This document shows positions 1 to 8,703 of a stretch of 38,155 nt of DNA, piece by piece. The stretch covers positions 1-38,155 of the forward strand of contig JAOEVD010000021.1 in the NCBI GenBank assembly GCA_028383305.1, read 5' to 3'. Under the pieces are notes generated by a model. That model did no database searches. It was not told the DNA's origin and was given only the letters and a program-made list of their open reading frames with translations. Numbering within the stretch: the first letter of the stretch is position 1; each line of letters begins with the position of its first letter. A program made the translations under genes and the position numbers. The stretch comes from Candidatus Puniceispirillum sp. (lineage in GTDB: Bacteria > Pseudomonadota > Alphaproteobacteria > Puniceispirillales > Puniceispirillaceae).

Positions 1-171
1 GCCACATGCGGTCATCATGCCCCACTTCCGCCCGAACACCGTTTTGCCATGTTATTTGACGGTGGCAAATATGATGTGATCTCACTTTCGCCGATTGAAG
101 ATGATCCGTTGAAATTCCGTGATAGCAAGAAATATACTGACCGGCTTCGCGACACGCGCAACAAAACCGGT
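1..171 (+). pseudogene. accD: accD internal fragment, inverted at contig edge
   Basis: The reading frame from base 1 gives a peptide that reads like the N-terminal part of acetyl-CoA carboxylase carboxyltransferase subunit beta. It begins inside the zinc-ribbon (CGHH), continues through a hydrophobic LFD segment and reaches the conserved block [17 protein letters not shown], then RNKTG. After about base 171 the similarity stops and the frame runs antisense into trpA. AccD is the biotin-dependent carboxyltransferase subunit that makes malonyl-CoA. In alphaproteobacteria accD normally follows trpA on the same strand; here it faces trpA. I therefore read this as a fragment created by an inverted join, not as a functional gene. 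The in-frame ATG at base 49 is internal to accD and is not a real start. Confidence 0.75.
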
Positions 172-801
172 TACAATTGGAAGATCGGTCTGTTTGCGGA
201 TGCGCTGATAGGCATCGGCAACGCTGGTCGCCGCAGCACTTGCCATGCCGGTAATGCCGGTAACCGAGACATAATAAACAAATCCGCTGGCCTGTGCCAA
301 AATGGCTGGCAAACGCTGGTCATGGCTTGTCGGGGTGATTAGCCGAACAACATTCAAACCAGCATCGCGTGCCGAAATGCAAAGTTCTGAATCTTCTTCT
401 GGTGGCAAATCAACGATGATCAACCCATCAACACCAGCCGCCACTGAATCGGCAATGAACCGGTCATTGCCATAGATATAGATCGGGTTGTAATAGCCCA
501 TCAGAACAAGCGGCATATCAGGGTGCCGTTGGCGAAAATCACGCGCGATTTCAAGTGTTGTGGTTAAGGTCATGCCACCCTTTAACGCTCTAAGTGACGC
601 TGCCTGAATGGCGGGGCCATCGGCCATTGGGTCGGAAAAAGGCATGCCAAGTTCGATAAAATCAACACCAGCGTCAACCAGCCCGTCAAGCAAGGCTTTG
701 GTGGTGGCGGCGTCAGGATCGCCAGCGGTAATAAAAACGCCCAAGCTGCCACGATTTTCGGCTTTGGCCTTTGCAAATGCGGTATCGATGCGACCTGCCA
801 T
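163..801 (-). CDS. trpA: tryptophan synthase alpha subunit, 3'-truncated by an inverted join
   Basis: TrpA cleaves indole-3-glycerol phosphate to indole and glyceraldehyde 3-phosphate and passes indole to TrpB. The catalytic pair is visible: Glu50 ([12 protein letters not shown]) and Asp61 (ADGPA), equivalent to E. coli Glu49 and Asp60. The protein is normal up to about residue 213 (LPIVTGF), the start of the phosphate-binding GFG motif. From there the frame continues for only 26 unrelated residues to a stop at base 82. A normal TrpA is about 265-270 residues, so the last ~50 are missing. The foreign tail is the antisense of accD. The start ATG lies 34 nt after the trpB stop and has AAGAGA upstream. 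It is the last visible gene of an ihfB-lapA-trpF-trpB-trpA run. Confidence 0.9.
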
Positions 802-835
802 AATTATCTCTTGTCCAATCTAAATGGGCTTTGGC

Positions 836-2062
836 TTACATCCGGCCAAGTTTTTCGAGAACCGGAAGAACCGCGCCCAAATCCTTGTCACCGCGGCCAC
901 ACATGTTCAAAATGACAATATCATCAGAAGCCATGTCGCCAATTACAGTGCTAAGATAGGCCAGCGCATGTGATGGTTCGAGCGCCGGAATGATGCCTTC
1001 AAGACGCGCACAAAGCTGAAAAGCGACAAGCGCTTCTTCATCGGTGGCACTGACATAATTGACGCGGCCAATATCATGAAGCCATGAATGTTCAGGGCCG
1101 ATTCCCGGATAATCCAGACCAGCCGAAATCGAATGGGCATCAGTGATTTGCCCATCATCATTTTGCAAAAGATAGGTTCGGTTGCCATGAAGGATCCCCG
1201 GTGTTCCGCCGGTAAGTGACGCAGCGTGAAGGCCGCTGCCAAGGCCTTTGCCTGCAGCTTCGACACCATAGATGGCCACATCTGTATCATCAAGAAACGG
1301 ATAGAAAAGCCCAATCGCATTTGACCCACCACCAATACAGGCGACAAGTGCATCTGGAAGGCGGCCTTCGGCTTCGAGAATTTGTTCGCGTGCCTCGGTG
1401 CCGATCACCGATTGGAAATCGCGCACCATTTGTGGATAGGGGTGTGGGCCTGCGGCGGTGCCAATAATGTAAAAATGGGTTTCGGCATTGGTGACCCAAT
1501 AGCGAAGCGCCTCATTCATTGCGTCTTTAAGCGTGCCGGTACCTGATGTGACTGGGTGGATTTTGGCACCAAGAAGACGCATCCGGTCGACATTCGGCTT
1601 TTGCCGTTCAACATCTTCAGCGCCCATAAAGACTTCGCATTCCATATTGAAAAGCGCGCAGGCTGTTGCTGTGGCAACGCCATGCTGGCCAGCGCCGGTT
1701 TCGGCAATGATTTTGGTTTTACCCATACGTTTGGCAAGGAGTGCCTGACCCAAAACATTGTTGATCTTGTGCGCGCCAGTATGGTTCAGCTCATCACGTT
1801 TTAGATATAGCTTGGCACCACCAAAATGTGCGGTCATGCGCTCGGCAAAATAGAGGGGACTTGGACGACCAATATAATGCTTTTGGTAATAGTACATTTC
1901 ACGCTGAAATGATTTATCGGCGTTGGCTTCTTTGTAGGCTTTTTCGACATTCAAAATCAGCGGCATCAGCGTTTCAGCGACAAAGCGACCACCATGAATG
2001 CCAAAGCGGCCAGCTTCATCGGGCTGGTTGCGGAATGTGTTAAGGTTTGTTTTGCTCATCAA
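836..2062 (-). CDS. trpB: tryptophan synthase beta subunit
   Basis: This PLP enzyme condenses indole with L-serine to give L-tryptophan in the alpha2-beta2 synthase. It is full length at 408 residues. The PLP lysine is Lys99 in HTGAHKINN, the catalytic glutamate is Glu121 in AETGAGQHG, and the PLP-phosphate loop is GGGSNAIG at 244-251. The C-terminal [11 protein letters not shown] segment is also typical. It sits between trpF and trpA in the standard alphaproteobacterial order, with short gaps (about 51 and 34 nt), so it is presumably co-transcribed. Two consecutive ATGs begin the frame and either could be used. trpC, trpD and trpE are not in this window. Confidence 0.97.
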   Translation of the reverse strand: MMSKTNLNTFRNQPDEAGRFGIHGGRFVAETLMPLILNVEKAYKEANADKSFQREMYYYQKHYIGRPSPLYFAERMTAHFGGAKLYLKRDELNHTGAHKINNVLGQALLAKRMGKTKIIAETGAGQHGVATATACALFNMECEVFMGAEDVERQKPNVDRMRLLGAKIHPVTSGTGTLKDAMNEALRYWVTNAETHFYIIGTAAGPHPYPQMVRDFQSVIGTEAREQILEAEGRLPDALVACIGGGSNAIGLFYPFLDDTDVAIYGVEAAGKGLGSGLHAASLTGGTPGILHGNRTYLLQNDDGQITDAHSISAGLDYPGIGPEHSWLHDIGRVNYVSATDEEALVAFQLCARLEGIIPALEPSHALAYLSTVIGDMASDDIVILNMCGRGDKDLGAVLPVLEKLGRM

Positions 2063-2113
2063 AAGCTCTCATCCTGTAAAGTCGACGAAATCGGCGCGGC
2101 TCCCAGCCGTATT

Positions 2114-2770
2114 TTAGCCTAATTGGGCCGCCCGAATAAAGGCATGAATCTGTTCTGCGTCCTTTTTTCCGGGGCATGATTCAACACCCGATGACACATC
2201 CAGCGCCTTCGCCGCGCTAACCTTGATTGCATTTTCCACATTATGGCGGTCAAGCCCACCTGCCAGCATCCATGGTAACTGCCCGCGATAATTGGCAAGG
2301 ATTGTCCAATCAAACTGATGGCCGGTACCGCCGGGCTGCGATCCGGCTTTGACTTTGGCGTCAAACAGCAACCAATCGGCAAGATCACCCCATTTGGCGC
2401 ATTGATCAAGATCGGCCGCTGTTTCAACGGCAATCGCCTTGATTACCGGTAAACCGGTGCGGGTTTTGATATAGGCAACATCCTGACAGGTTTCTTTGCC
2501 ATGAAGCTGCAGCATATCTGGCCGCGCCGCCTCGATGATCGACATAAGCTTTTCCCCAACGATATCAACGCTTAGTAAAACGCGTTCAGGCGCGTCAGAA
2601 CCAATAGAGTCGGCGCAATCTGCCAATGCTGCTAGTCTAGCTAGATCAAGATGGCGTGATGATCCGGGGTAATAGACCATGCCTGTCCAGCGCGCACCGG
2701 CATCGCGGCAAATGATATAATCATTCGCCGTTGATATGCCGCAGATTTTAACCTCGGGCGCCATGGGCAA
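2114..2770 (-). CDS. trpF: phosphoribosylanthranilate isomerase
   Basis: TrpF performs the Amadori rearrangement of phosphoribosylanthranilate in tryptophan synthesis. It is a 218-residue TIM barrel. The active-site cysteine is Cys10 in the first strand (VKICGI), and the general acid is the aspartate in WLLFDAK near residue 140. The later strand AGGLDRHNVENAI and the ending ALDVSSGVE match the phosphate-binding end of the barrel. A second ATG two codons in would remove only Met-Pro. The gene follows lapA by 55 nt and precedes trpB, as in many alphaproteobacteria. Confidence 0.95.
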   Translation of the reverse strand: MPMAPEVKICGISTANDYIICRDAGARWTGMVYYPGSSRHLDLARLAALADCADSIGSDAPERVLLSVDIVGEKLMSIIEAARPDMLQLHGKETCQDVAYIKTRTGLPVIKAIAVETAADLDQCAKWGDLADWLLFDAKVKAGSQPGGTGHQFDWTILANYRGQLPWMLAGGLDRHNVENAIKVSAAKALDVSSGVESCPGKKDAEQIHAFIRAAQLG

Positions 2771-2825
2771 TCCTTATGGTTTATGGGTATTCAATTCATA
2801 CTCGATAACGGAGTTCGGCGCTTGC

Positions 2826-3194
2826 TTAACCTAGCCGCCGAGCGGTGGTCAATTGATTTGATGCGGCCGGTTTATTCTGCTGGCCATAATCCTGCTGGGT
2901 GGCCGGTTCGGCTATCATTTTTTCGGTTTTTGTCTGCAATTTATTGAAACGTCCCTCAAGACGCCACAGCTTTGCCCGAATCGCCAGCCACTGCCCCCAT
3001 ATTAAAATAGCACTCAGCAATCCCCCAATGATAAAGCTGGATAGAATCGACAGCCAAACTGGCGCGGTTAGCGCGCTGTCAAATGGCCAAAGATAAAGCG
3101 TGATAAGCGTTTTATTCGATGTGGCAAACACAATGGCAAACATAACCAAGAGCAAGGTGATGCTCAGCCATAAAAGGCGGCCTAATGTTCGCAT
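2826..3194 (-). CDS. lapA: LapA-domain (DUF1049) inner-membrane protein
   Basis: This is a small 122-residue membrane protein with two hydrophobic segments (about residues 7-26 and 44-66), joined by a short SNKTLITLYLWPF region. A charged helical stretch (WRLEGRFNKLQTKTEK) and a polar tail follow. The layout fits the LapA/DUF1049 family. In E. coli LapA works with LapB in controlling LPS synthesis by regulated proteolysis of LpxC. Position supports the call, because a DUF1049 gene commonly sits between ihfB and trpF in alphaproteobacteria. It starts only 12 nt after the ihfB stop, so the two are probably co-transcribed. Function in this clade is inferred from the family only, and no LapB partner is visible here. 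Confidence 0.75.
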   Translation of the reverse strand: MRTLGRLLWLSITLLLVMFAIVFATSNKTLITLYLWPFDSALTAPVWLSILSSFIIGGLLSAILIWGQWLAIRAKLWRLEGRFNKLQTKTEKMIAEPATQQDYGQQNKPAASNQLTTARRLG

Positions 3195-3206
3195 AATCCG
3201 ATCCGT

Positions 3207-3485
3207 CTAGCGGTTTAACCGCTCACGCATGCCTTTGCCCATTTTGAAAAAAGGCACTTTCTTTTCAGATACTTCTACACTTGTTCCAGTTCTTGGATTG
3301 CGTCCAAGGCGGGCTTTGCGCTCGCGCACTGAAAAGGCACCAAACCCACGAAGCTCAACCCTATCACCACGTTCAAGCGCACCGCCGATTTCATCAAGGA
3401 TTGTTCCAACCAGCCGCTCAATATCACGGTGGTAAAGTGCTGGATTCTTAGCCGCTAATTTCCCGATAAGTTCTGACCGTGTCAC
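3207..3485 (-). CDS. ihfB: integration host factor subunit beta
   Basis: This DNA-bending protein is one half of the IHF heterodimer and belongs to the HU/IHF fold. At 92 residues it has the usual length. The beta-arm signature GRNPRTG is at 61-67 with the intercalating proline Pro64, and [19 protein letters not shown] is the classic core. The N-terminus [11 protein letters not shown] is typical of the beta subunit. The start is GTG, with GGAG eight bases upstream. It is separated from rpsA by a clear terminator and leads the run into lapA and the trp genes. Confidence 0.95.
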   Translation of the reverse strand: MTRSELIGKLAAKNPALYHRDIERLVGTILDEIGGALERGDRVELRGFGAFSVRERKARLGRNPRTGTSVEVSEKKVPFFKMGKGMRERLNR

Positions 3486-3526
3486 AGAGCTCGCTCCCTT
3501 AATTCTTGTATTTTGAAATTTAGGTT

Positions 3527-3555
3527 AGGATGCCTGTTTACAAATGGCGGGTCAA
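3527..3555 (-). promoter_or_regulatory. candidate promoter for ihfB-lapA-trpFBA
   Basis: Read on the minus strand, TTGACC (3555-3550) and CATCCT (3532-3527) are separated by exactly 17 nt and lie about 40 nt upstream of the ihfB GTG. The -35 is good and the -10 is weak (3 of 6). Because the rpsA terminator lies just upstream, a promoter is needed somewhere in this gap. The assignment is by eye only. Confidence 0.35.
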
Positions 3556-3619
3556 CTTAGAATTGATTTCTAACGTTAATAAGAATGATAAAATTCATTA
3601 ACATAGCCAAGCCAGTCAT

Positions 3620-3652
3620 AAAAAAAGCCAGCCGATCGATACACCGGCTGGC
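3620..3652 (-). terminator. intrinsic terminator of rpsA
   Basis: On the minus strand GCCAGCCG (3652-3645 as its complement) pairs with CGGCTGGC (3634-3627) around a 10-nt loop. A run of seven T (3626-3620) follows immediately. It lies 34 nt past the rpsA stop, an ideal Rho-independent terminator. Confidence 0.9.
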
Positions 3653-3685
3653 GTGAAGATAGACAGATTGGCGACTGTGCCGATC

Positions 3686-5401
3686 TTATTTTTCGTCGCT
3701 TGTTTCTTTCTTGGCAAGAGCCGCACCAAGGATATCACCAAGGCTGGCGCCGCTGTCTGATGAGCCAAACTCGGCCATGGCCTGCTTCTCTTCGGCAGAT
3801 TCGCGTGCCTTGATCGACAGTGACAATTTGCGGGTTTTCTTGTCAACACTGGTAACGATGGCGTCAACTTTTTCACCAACAGCAAACCGGTCAGCGCGCT
3901 GTTCAGCACGATCACGGCTAAGATCAGTCCGGCGGATAAAGCCAGTCATGTTCTCACCGATGGTAACGTCGATGCCGTTGTCTGTTACCGCGCTAACGGT
4001 ACAGGTTACGACTTCGCCTTTGCGATAGGCATCAGCCTGACCAGCAAATGGATCGTCAGTTAGCTGTTTGATGCCAAGCGAGATACGCTCTTTATTGACG
4101 TCGATATCAAGGACTTTCGCCTTAACCATATCGCCTTTGGTAAAGCCTTCAAGGGCTTCTTCGCCAGCGTTTTCCCAGCTGATATCTGACAGGTGAACAA
4201 GACCGTCAATATCGTCATTCAGGCCAACAAACAGACCAAATTCGGTGATGTTCCGAATTTCGCCGTCGATCTCAGTGCCAACTGGATAGGTGGCGCTAAG
4301 ATCTTCCCAAGGGTTGTTTGTGCACTGTTTAAGGCCAAGTGAAATACGGCGCTTTGACAGATCAACGTCAAGAACCATAACTTCGACTTGCTGGCTGGTT
4401 GAAACGATTTTGCCAGGATGAACATTCTTCTTTGTCCAGCTCATCTCAGATACATGGACAAGGCCTTCGACACCGGCTTCCAGCTCAACAAATGCGCCGT
4501 AATCGGTGATGTTGGTAACACGACCTTCCATTTTCGCCCCAATTGGGAATTTGCCTTCGACATTTTCCCATGGATCTGACAGAAGCTGCTTCATGCCAAG
4601 CGAAATACGCTGGGTTTCAGCATTAAAGCGAATGACCTGAACTTCAACAGTTTCACCAATTTGCAGGGCTTCAGATGGATGACTGATGCGCTGCCATGCA
4701 ATGTCGGTGACATGCAACAGGCCGTCAACACCGCCAAGATCGACAAAGGCGCCGTAATCGGTGATGTTCTTGACCACACCTTGAAGAACCTGACCTTCTT
4801 GCAGATTAGAGACAAGCTCTGATCTTGCTTCGGCGCGTGATTCTTCCAGAACGGCGCGGCGTGAAACAACAATATTGCCACGACGACGGTCGATTTTCAG
4901 AATTTGGAATGGCTGTGGTGTTCCCATCAATGGGCCAAGATCACGAACAGGGCGAATATCGACCTGACTTCCCGGCAAAAAGGCTGTTGCCCCTGACAGA
5001 TCGACAGTGAAACCGCCTTTGACCTTGCCAAAGATAACGCCGGTAACGCGCTCTTGCTTTTCAAATGATGCTTCGAGAACGCCCCATGCTTCTTCGCGGC
5101 GGGCTTTATCGCGGCTTAATACGGCCTGACCATTACGGTCTTCCATACGCTCGACGTAAACTTCAATCTCATCGCCGATTGAAACATCGGCTTGTTGTCC
5201 GGGGGCGGCAAGTTCCTTTAGCGGAACACGGCCTTCAGATTTCAAGCCAACATCAATGATGACAGCGTCACCTTCGATGCCTATAACAAAGCCGCGGACA
5301 ACACTGCCCTCGACATTTGTGCCTTCACCAAAGCTTTCAGCTAAAAGATCGGCAAAGTTTTCAGTGGCAGCATCGGCTGCCGAATTCGTTGTAGATGTCA
5401 A
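3686..5401 (-). CDS. rpsA: 30S ribosomal protein S1
   Basis: S1 binds mRNA on the 30S subunit and helps load structured messages. Six consecutive S1 (OB-fold) repeats are visible, for example VVKNITDYGAFVDLGGVDGL, RVTNITDYGAFVELEAGVEG and IRNITEFGLFVGLNDDIDGL. I place the start at TTG 5401 (571 residues, LTSTTNS...) because GGAG sits six bases before it. An upstream in-frame TTG at 5461 would add 20 residues without a well-spaced Shine-Dalgarno. There is no usable ATG or GTG at the N-terminus. It follows cmk, the usual neighbour, by about 240 nt and ends at its own terminator. Confidence 0.95.
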   Translation of the reverse strand: MTSTTNSAADAATENFADLLAESFGEGTNVEGSVVRGFVIGIEGDAVIIDVGLKSEGRVPLKELAAPGQQADVSIGDEIEVYVERMEDRNGQAVLSRDKARREEAWGVLEASFEKQERVTGVIFGKVKGGFTVDLSGATAFLPGSQVDIRPVRDLGPLMGTPQPFQILKIDRRRGNIVVSRRAVLEESRAEARSELVSNLQEGQVLQGVVKNITDYGAFVDLGGVDGLLHVTDIAWQRISHPSEALQIGETVEVQVIRFNAETQRISLGMKQLLSDPWENVEGKFPIGAKMEGRVTNITDYGAFVELEAGVEGLVHVSEMSWTKKNVHPGKIVSTSQQVEVMVLDVDLSKRRISLGLKQCTNNPWEDLSATYPVGTEIDGEIRNITEFGLFVGLNDDIDGLVHLSDISWENAGEEALEGFTKGDMVKAKVLDIDVNKERISLGIKQLTDDPFAGQADAYRKGEVVTCTVSAVTDNGIDVTIGENMTGFIRRTDLSRDRAEQRADRFAVGEKVDAIVTSVDKKTRKLSLSIKARESAEEKQAMAEFGSSDSGASLGDILGAALAKKETSDEK

Positions 5402-5644
5402 AAAAATCTCCGTTTTGTCGCTATTTCGATCGGGGCTGCAATACCGCCCTACAAGGATCAAAATTTATGTGCCTCAGCCGACATGAGGGCCGCATTGAAC
5501 GAACGATAACCAAGTTATTTTGCCTTGTTATGGCAATATAGCTTGGCTCCAAGCGGGTTTTTTGGCGACCAGTTTGTTTCGCCGGCAGTAAGTTAATCAA
5601 AAGTATGAACCGGAAATGTTCGTATGGTCTCCGGTTCGGGCTCA

Positions 5645-6289
5645 TTATTCTGATGGGCCAACACGATCAATATGTGACAGGGCTAGAGCTAGAACCGCGG
5701 CCGCATCCATTTTGGATGTGTCGATGGTAATTGTGTCATCTGCGGCCTTTAATGGAGCCACTGATCTAGTCCGGTCACGATTATCACGCGCCTTCATATC
5801 CGCCAGAACGTCCCGGAACATAACCGATTGTCCTGCCTGAAGCAACTCTTTGGTGCGGCGCTCGGCGCGAATATCAAGATCGGCATCAATGAAGAATTTA
5901 ATATCGGCATCGGGAAGCACGATCGTGCCAATATCACGGCCATCAAGAACCGCCCCTTTGCCCGATGGTGGCGCCGCGGCAAAGGTGCGCTGAAGCGACA
6001 GCAATTCAGCCCGAACGAGGCTAATGGCCGCCACAATTGACGCAAGGGCAGCCACTTTATCGGTACGTATTTCAGCCATTTGCGTTAGCGATAGATCAAG
6101 TGTCGATGCAGCGTTAACAGCCTGTTTTTCATCAATATTATTGCTATTTACGCCAGCGTTTAACAGGCTAAGGGCAACCGCACGATACAGCGCCCCCGTA
6201 TCCAGATAATTATAGCCAAATTCGGCTGCCACCCGTTTGGCAAGCGTGCCTTTACCGCTGGCAGCCGACCCATCAATGGCGATAATCAC
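5645..6289 (-). CDS. cmk: cytidylate kinase
   Basis: This enzyme phosphorylates CMP and dCMP with ATP, feeding CDP and dCDP pools. It is 214 residues long. The P-loop GSAASGKGT is at residues 7-15, followed by the NMP-binding part YLDTGALYRAVA. Also present are the DGRDIGTIVLPDADIKFF segment and the lid arginines in RDNRDRTRSVAPL. Its ATG overlaps the aroA stop by four bases (ATGA), so translation is probably coupled to aroA. The aroA-cmk-rpsA order is conserved in many proteobacteria. Confidence 0.96.
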   Translation of the reverse strand: MIIAIDGSAASGKGTLAKRVAAEFGYNYLDTGALYRAVALSLLNAGVNSNNIDEKQAVNAASTLDLSLTQMAEIRTDKVAALASIVAAISLVRAELLSLQRTFAAAPPSGKGAVLDGRDIGTIVLPDADIKFFIDADLDIRAERRTKELLQAGQSVMFRDVLADMKARDNRDRTRSVAPLKAADDTITIDTSKMDAAAVLALALSHIDRVGPSE

Positions 6290-7632
6290 GTTGCGGTTCC
6301 GTCAATGATGCTGGCACCAATCTGGTTCATGCCGCTGGCAAATCCGGGAAAGCTTGTTTCGATGGTGGCACAGCCGGTTACAGTGATTGGATGTTCGGCA
6401 ACAAGGCCAAGCGTCAGAAATGACATGGCGATTCGGTGGTCATGCTGCGCTGAAAGGGTTGCTCCGCCCGTTATGAAGCTGGCGGAAACGCGCATCGAAT
6501 CATCATCATAATCAACGGTGACGCCGCAGGCGGCAAGGCCATCAGCCATTACCTTGATGCGGTCGGTTTCCTTGACGCGCAACTCGGAAACACCAAGCAT
6601 CTCGGTTGTGCCGCTTGCGGTTGCGGCGGCGACTGACAGAATTGGATATTCATCAATCATCGAGGCCGCGCGTTGAGCCAGAACGGTAATGCCTTTCAAC
6701 TGACTATGCCGGATACGCAAATCAGCAACGGCCTCGCCGCCTTCAATCCGATCATTGCTTTTAATAATGTCGCCGCCCATTTCGATAAGAGTTGTCAAAA
6801 GGCCGGTTCGAAGCGGGTTCATGCCAATACCAACAAGCGTGATATCGCTTTGCGGTGTAATCAGCGCCGCAACAATGGCAAAAGCGGCAGAAGATGGATC
6901 ACTTGGCACGATGATATCGGCGGCGCGAAGCGTTGCCTCTCCAGCAAGCGCAACATGATGCGCCCCATCGGCGTCGATATGCTGCTGAACCGATGCACCA
7001 AAATGCCGAAGCATTGATTCGCTGTGATCGCGTGATGCGTGCGGTTCGATGATATTTGTGGTGCCACGCGCATTCAAACCGGCAAGCAAGATCGCTGATT
7101 TGATTTGTGCCGAGGCCACTTTTGAGCGGTGGCTTAACGCCAATGGATTTGTCGCTCCCTTGATAGTGACGGGCAGCAAGCCACTGTCGCGGCAGGTGAT
7201 TTTAGCGCCCATTTCGGCAAGCGGATCGGTGATCCGCGCCATTGGCCGCGCGCTAAGCGAGGCATCGCCGCAGAATGTTACTGTGATATTCTGACCGGTA
7301 ACAACCCCCATCAACAGGCGCGCACCCGTCCCCGAATTGCCAAGATCAAGCGGTGTCATAGGCGAAATCATGCCATGCAAGCCTACGCCGGTAATATGCC
7401 AAACCCCGTCAGCGTCACGCTCGATGCCGGCACCAAGCGCCACAAGCGCGTCTTTGGTTGACATGACATCAGCGCCTTCAAGGAGGCCGCGAACCTTGGT
7501 TGTGCCAATCGCAAGGCTGCCGAAAATCAGCGAACGATGCGAAATGGATTTATCACCCGGAATGGGCATTACGCCCACAAGCGGACCGGCTTTTCGTGAA
7601 ACAAGTTGATCATGCGGATGAGGTGACATCAA
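6286..7632 (-). CDS. aroA: 3-phosphoshikimate 1-carboxyvinyltransferase (EPSP synthase), class II-like
   Basis: EPSP synthase joins PEP to shikimate 3-phosphate in aromatic amino acid synthesis. It is 448 residues long with the substrate motif PGDKSISHR at 25-33. The second conserved loop is LGNSGTGAR (about 97-105), and SMIDEYPILSVAAA, ELRVKETDR and DHRIAMSF follow. The overall pattern resembles class II enzymes such as that of Agrobacterium CP4 rather than the E. coli class I enzyme. At the CP4 Ala100 position this protein has Gly101 (GNSGTG), the residue usually linked to glyphosate sensitivity. Two ATGs begin the frame. The gene leads the aroA-cmk pair and is divergent from the TIGR02300 gene. 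Confidence 0.96.
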   Translation of the reverse strand: MMSPHPHDQLVSRKAGPLVGVMPIPGDKSISHRSLIFGSLAIGTTKVRGLLEGADVMSTKDALVALGAGIERDADGVWHITGVGLHGMISPMTPLDLGNSGTGARLLMGVVTGQNITVTFCGDASLSARPMARITDPLAEMGAKITCRDSGLLPVTIKGATNPLALSHRSKVASAQIKSAILLAGLNARGTTNIIEPHASRDHSESMLRHFGASVQQHIDADGAHHVALAGEATLRAADIIVPSDPSSAAFAIVAALITPQSDITLVGIGMNPLRTGLLTTLIEMGGDIIKSNDRIEGGEAVADLRIRHSQLKGITVLAQRAASMIDEYPILSVAAATASGTTEMLGVSELRVKETDRIKVMADGLAACGVTVDYDDDSMRVSASFITGGATLSAQHDHRIAMSFLTLGLVAEHPITVTGCATIETSFPGFASGMNQIGASIIDGTAT

Positions 7633-7799
7633 AAGGCCTTTTACGATTTGCTGATAGGCAGTTTTGCCCCGTTAATTTAGGTGACGGCAGCTTGTAACAT
7701 CTTTCTAGGGTGCTAGGCAATCAGCGCCACATAAATGCCAAATCCATTCGATCGCATGCCAGCGTGAAAATAAAAGTTGTAAACTGGGAGAAAATTGTT

Positions 7800-7828
7800 T
7801 TGACAGCTTGCAAAATTTGTTTCAAATC
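7800..7828 (+). promoter_or_regulatory. candidate promoter of the TIGR02300 gene
   Basis: A perfect -35 TTGACA (7800-7805) is followed after 16 nt by TCAAAT (7822-7827, 4 of 6). It lies about 55 nt before the start codon and just upstream of an inverted-repeat leader. It is the only strong -35 hexamer I see in the aroA/TIGR02300 divergent gap. Confidence 0.45.
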
Positions 7829-7883
7829 CCCTAAAGATTAAGGGGCCTTATTTTCGACGGTTAAATACAGGGGATTTAAAGGA
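7824..7883 (+). promoter_or_regulatory. leader inverted repeat that can mask the ribosome-binding site
   Basis: AAATCCCCT (7824-7832) is perfectly complementary to AGGGGATTT (7869-7877), which contains the best-placed Shine-Dalgarno (AGGGG, about 10 nt before the ATG at 7884). The same 5' arm can instead pair with AGGGG at 7841-7845. The two pairings are mutually exclusive. This could be a translational switch, though no ligand class is recognisable. Confidence 0.35.
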
Positions 7884-8258
7884 ATGGCAAAGGTTGAGCT
7901 TGGTTTGAAGCGTACCTGTTTATCATGTGATATGCGCTTTTATGATTTTAAACGTAGTCCCATTGTTTGTCCGGGCTGCGGCACCGAATTTGATCCGGAA
8001 AATCTGTCAAAAGGCCGTAAAAGCCGGCCTGCGCCGAAAAGTGTGACGAAGGCAGATGTGTCTGATGATGCTTGTGATCTGGATGAAACAGAATTTGACG
8101 ATGAAGACGTGAATGTTGCTGTCAACAAAGACGATGATATGGATTTTGACGGAGATGATGTTGATGTTGATGATACGGACGGTCCGGGAGTCATTCAGGA
8201 CGACATTACCGATGGTGACGATTTATTGCCCAACCTAGTTAATAAGGATGATCAGTAA
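7884..8258 (+). CDS. TIGR02300 family (FYDLN acid) protein
   Basis: This 124-residue protein of unknown function is typical of alphaproteobacteria. Its N-terminus (about residues 1-45) is a compact zinc-ribbon-like module with CLSC at 12-15 and CPGCG about fifteen residues later, plus the family hallmark near FYDFKRSP. The rest is extremely acidic, with runs of Asp and Glu and few hydrophobics, so it is probably disordered. The family is usually next to aroA-cmk-rpsA, here divergently, which agrees with the call. A role in nucleic-acid or protein binding is only a guess from the zinc ribbon. Confidence 0.88.
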   Translation: MAKVELGLKRTCLSCDMRFYDFKRSPIVCPGCGTEFDPENLSKGRKSRPAPKSVTKADVSDDACDLDETEFDDEDVNVAVNKDDDMDFDGDDVDVDDTDGPGVIQDDITDGDDLLPNLVNKDDQ

Positions 8259-8464
8259 GCATCTTGCCTGCTTGATGTTGGCAAATTTGATTGGTTTGGC
8301 GGTGGTGCCATAAAAAAACCGCCACCAGACAAAAATTTGCTTGCGCAGGGTGTCACCCCTGCGATACACATCCCTCGCGGCGTTTTGGCACTGCACGAAT
8401 TGGAACCGAACAGGTGTTTTGGCGATGTCCCTTGGTAGGGCATTGCGGGCAGACACGGTGACAA

Positions 8465-8540
<76 letters not shown>

Positions 8541-8614
8541 ATTTCTCTGTTTCCAGATAAAATCATTATTCCAGCGCAGTGGTGAGCCCAGACTGACAGT
8601 GCGCGCTCATGCTG

Positions 8615-8660
8615 TCATGGTTTCGCCCGTACCATCATGGCTTTGCCGGTGCCATTATGG
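8615..8660. repeat. imperfect 20-bp tandem repeat
   Basis: TCATGG recurs at 8615 and 8635 and as TTATGG at 8655, a strict 20-bp period. Partly matching sequence lies between (TTTCGCCCGTACCA, then CTTTGCCGGTGCCA). It lies between tRNA-Ala and the 3' end of ptsN. No function is apparent. Confidence 0.5.
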
Positions 8661-8703
8661 ATGCGCTCTGCATTTGCAGGGGTTATGGGCAAGCTTGATG
8701 CGG

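Noticed and set aside
49-342. Open frame of 97 codons on the plus strand at the left end
   Set aside because: It is a hybrid: the first part is accD and the rest is antisense of trpA, produced by the inverted join.
5541-5563. Plus-strand hairpin GCTTG-GCTC-CAAGC followed by six T
   Set aside because: There is no plus-strand gene upstream to terminate; on the transcribed minus strand there is no U-run.
8299-8335. GGCGGT/ACCGCC hairpin after the TIGR02300 gene as a terminator
   Set aside because: The A-run is in the loop and no U-run follows on the plus strand; pairing is ambiguous between two registers.
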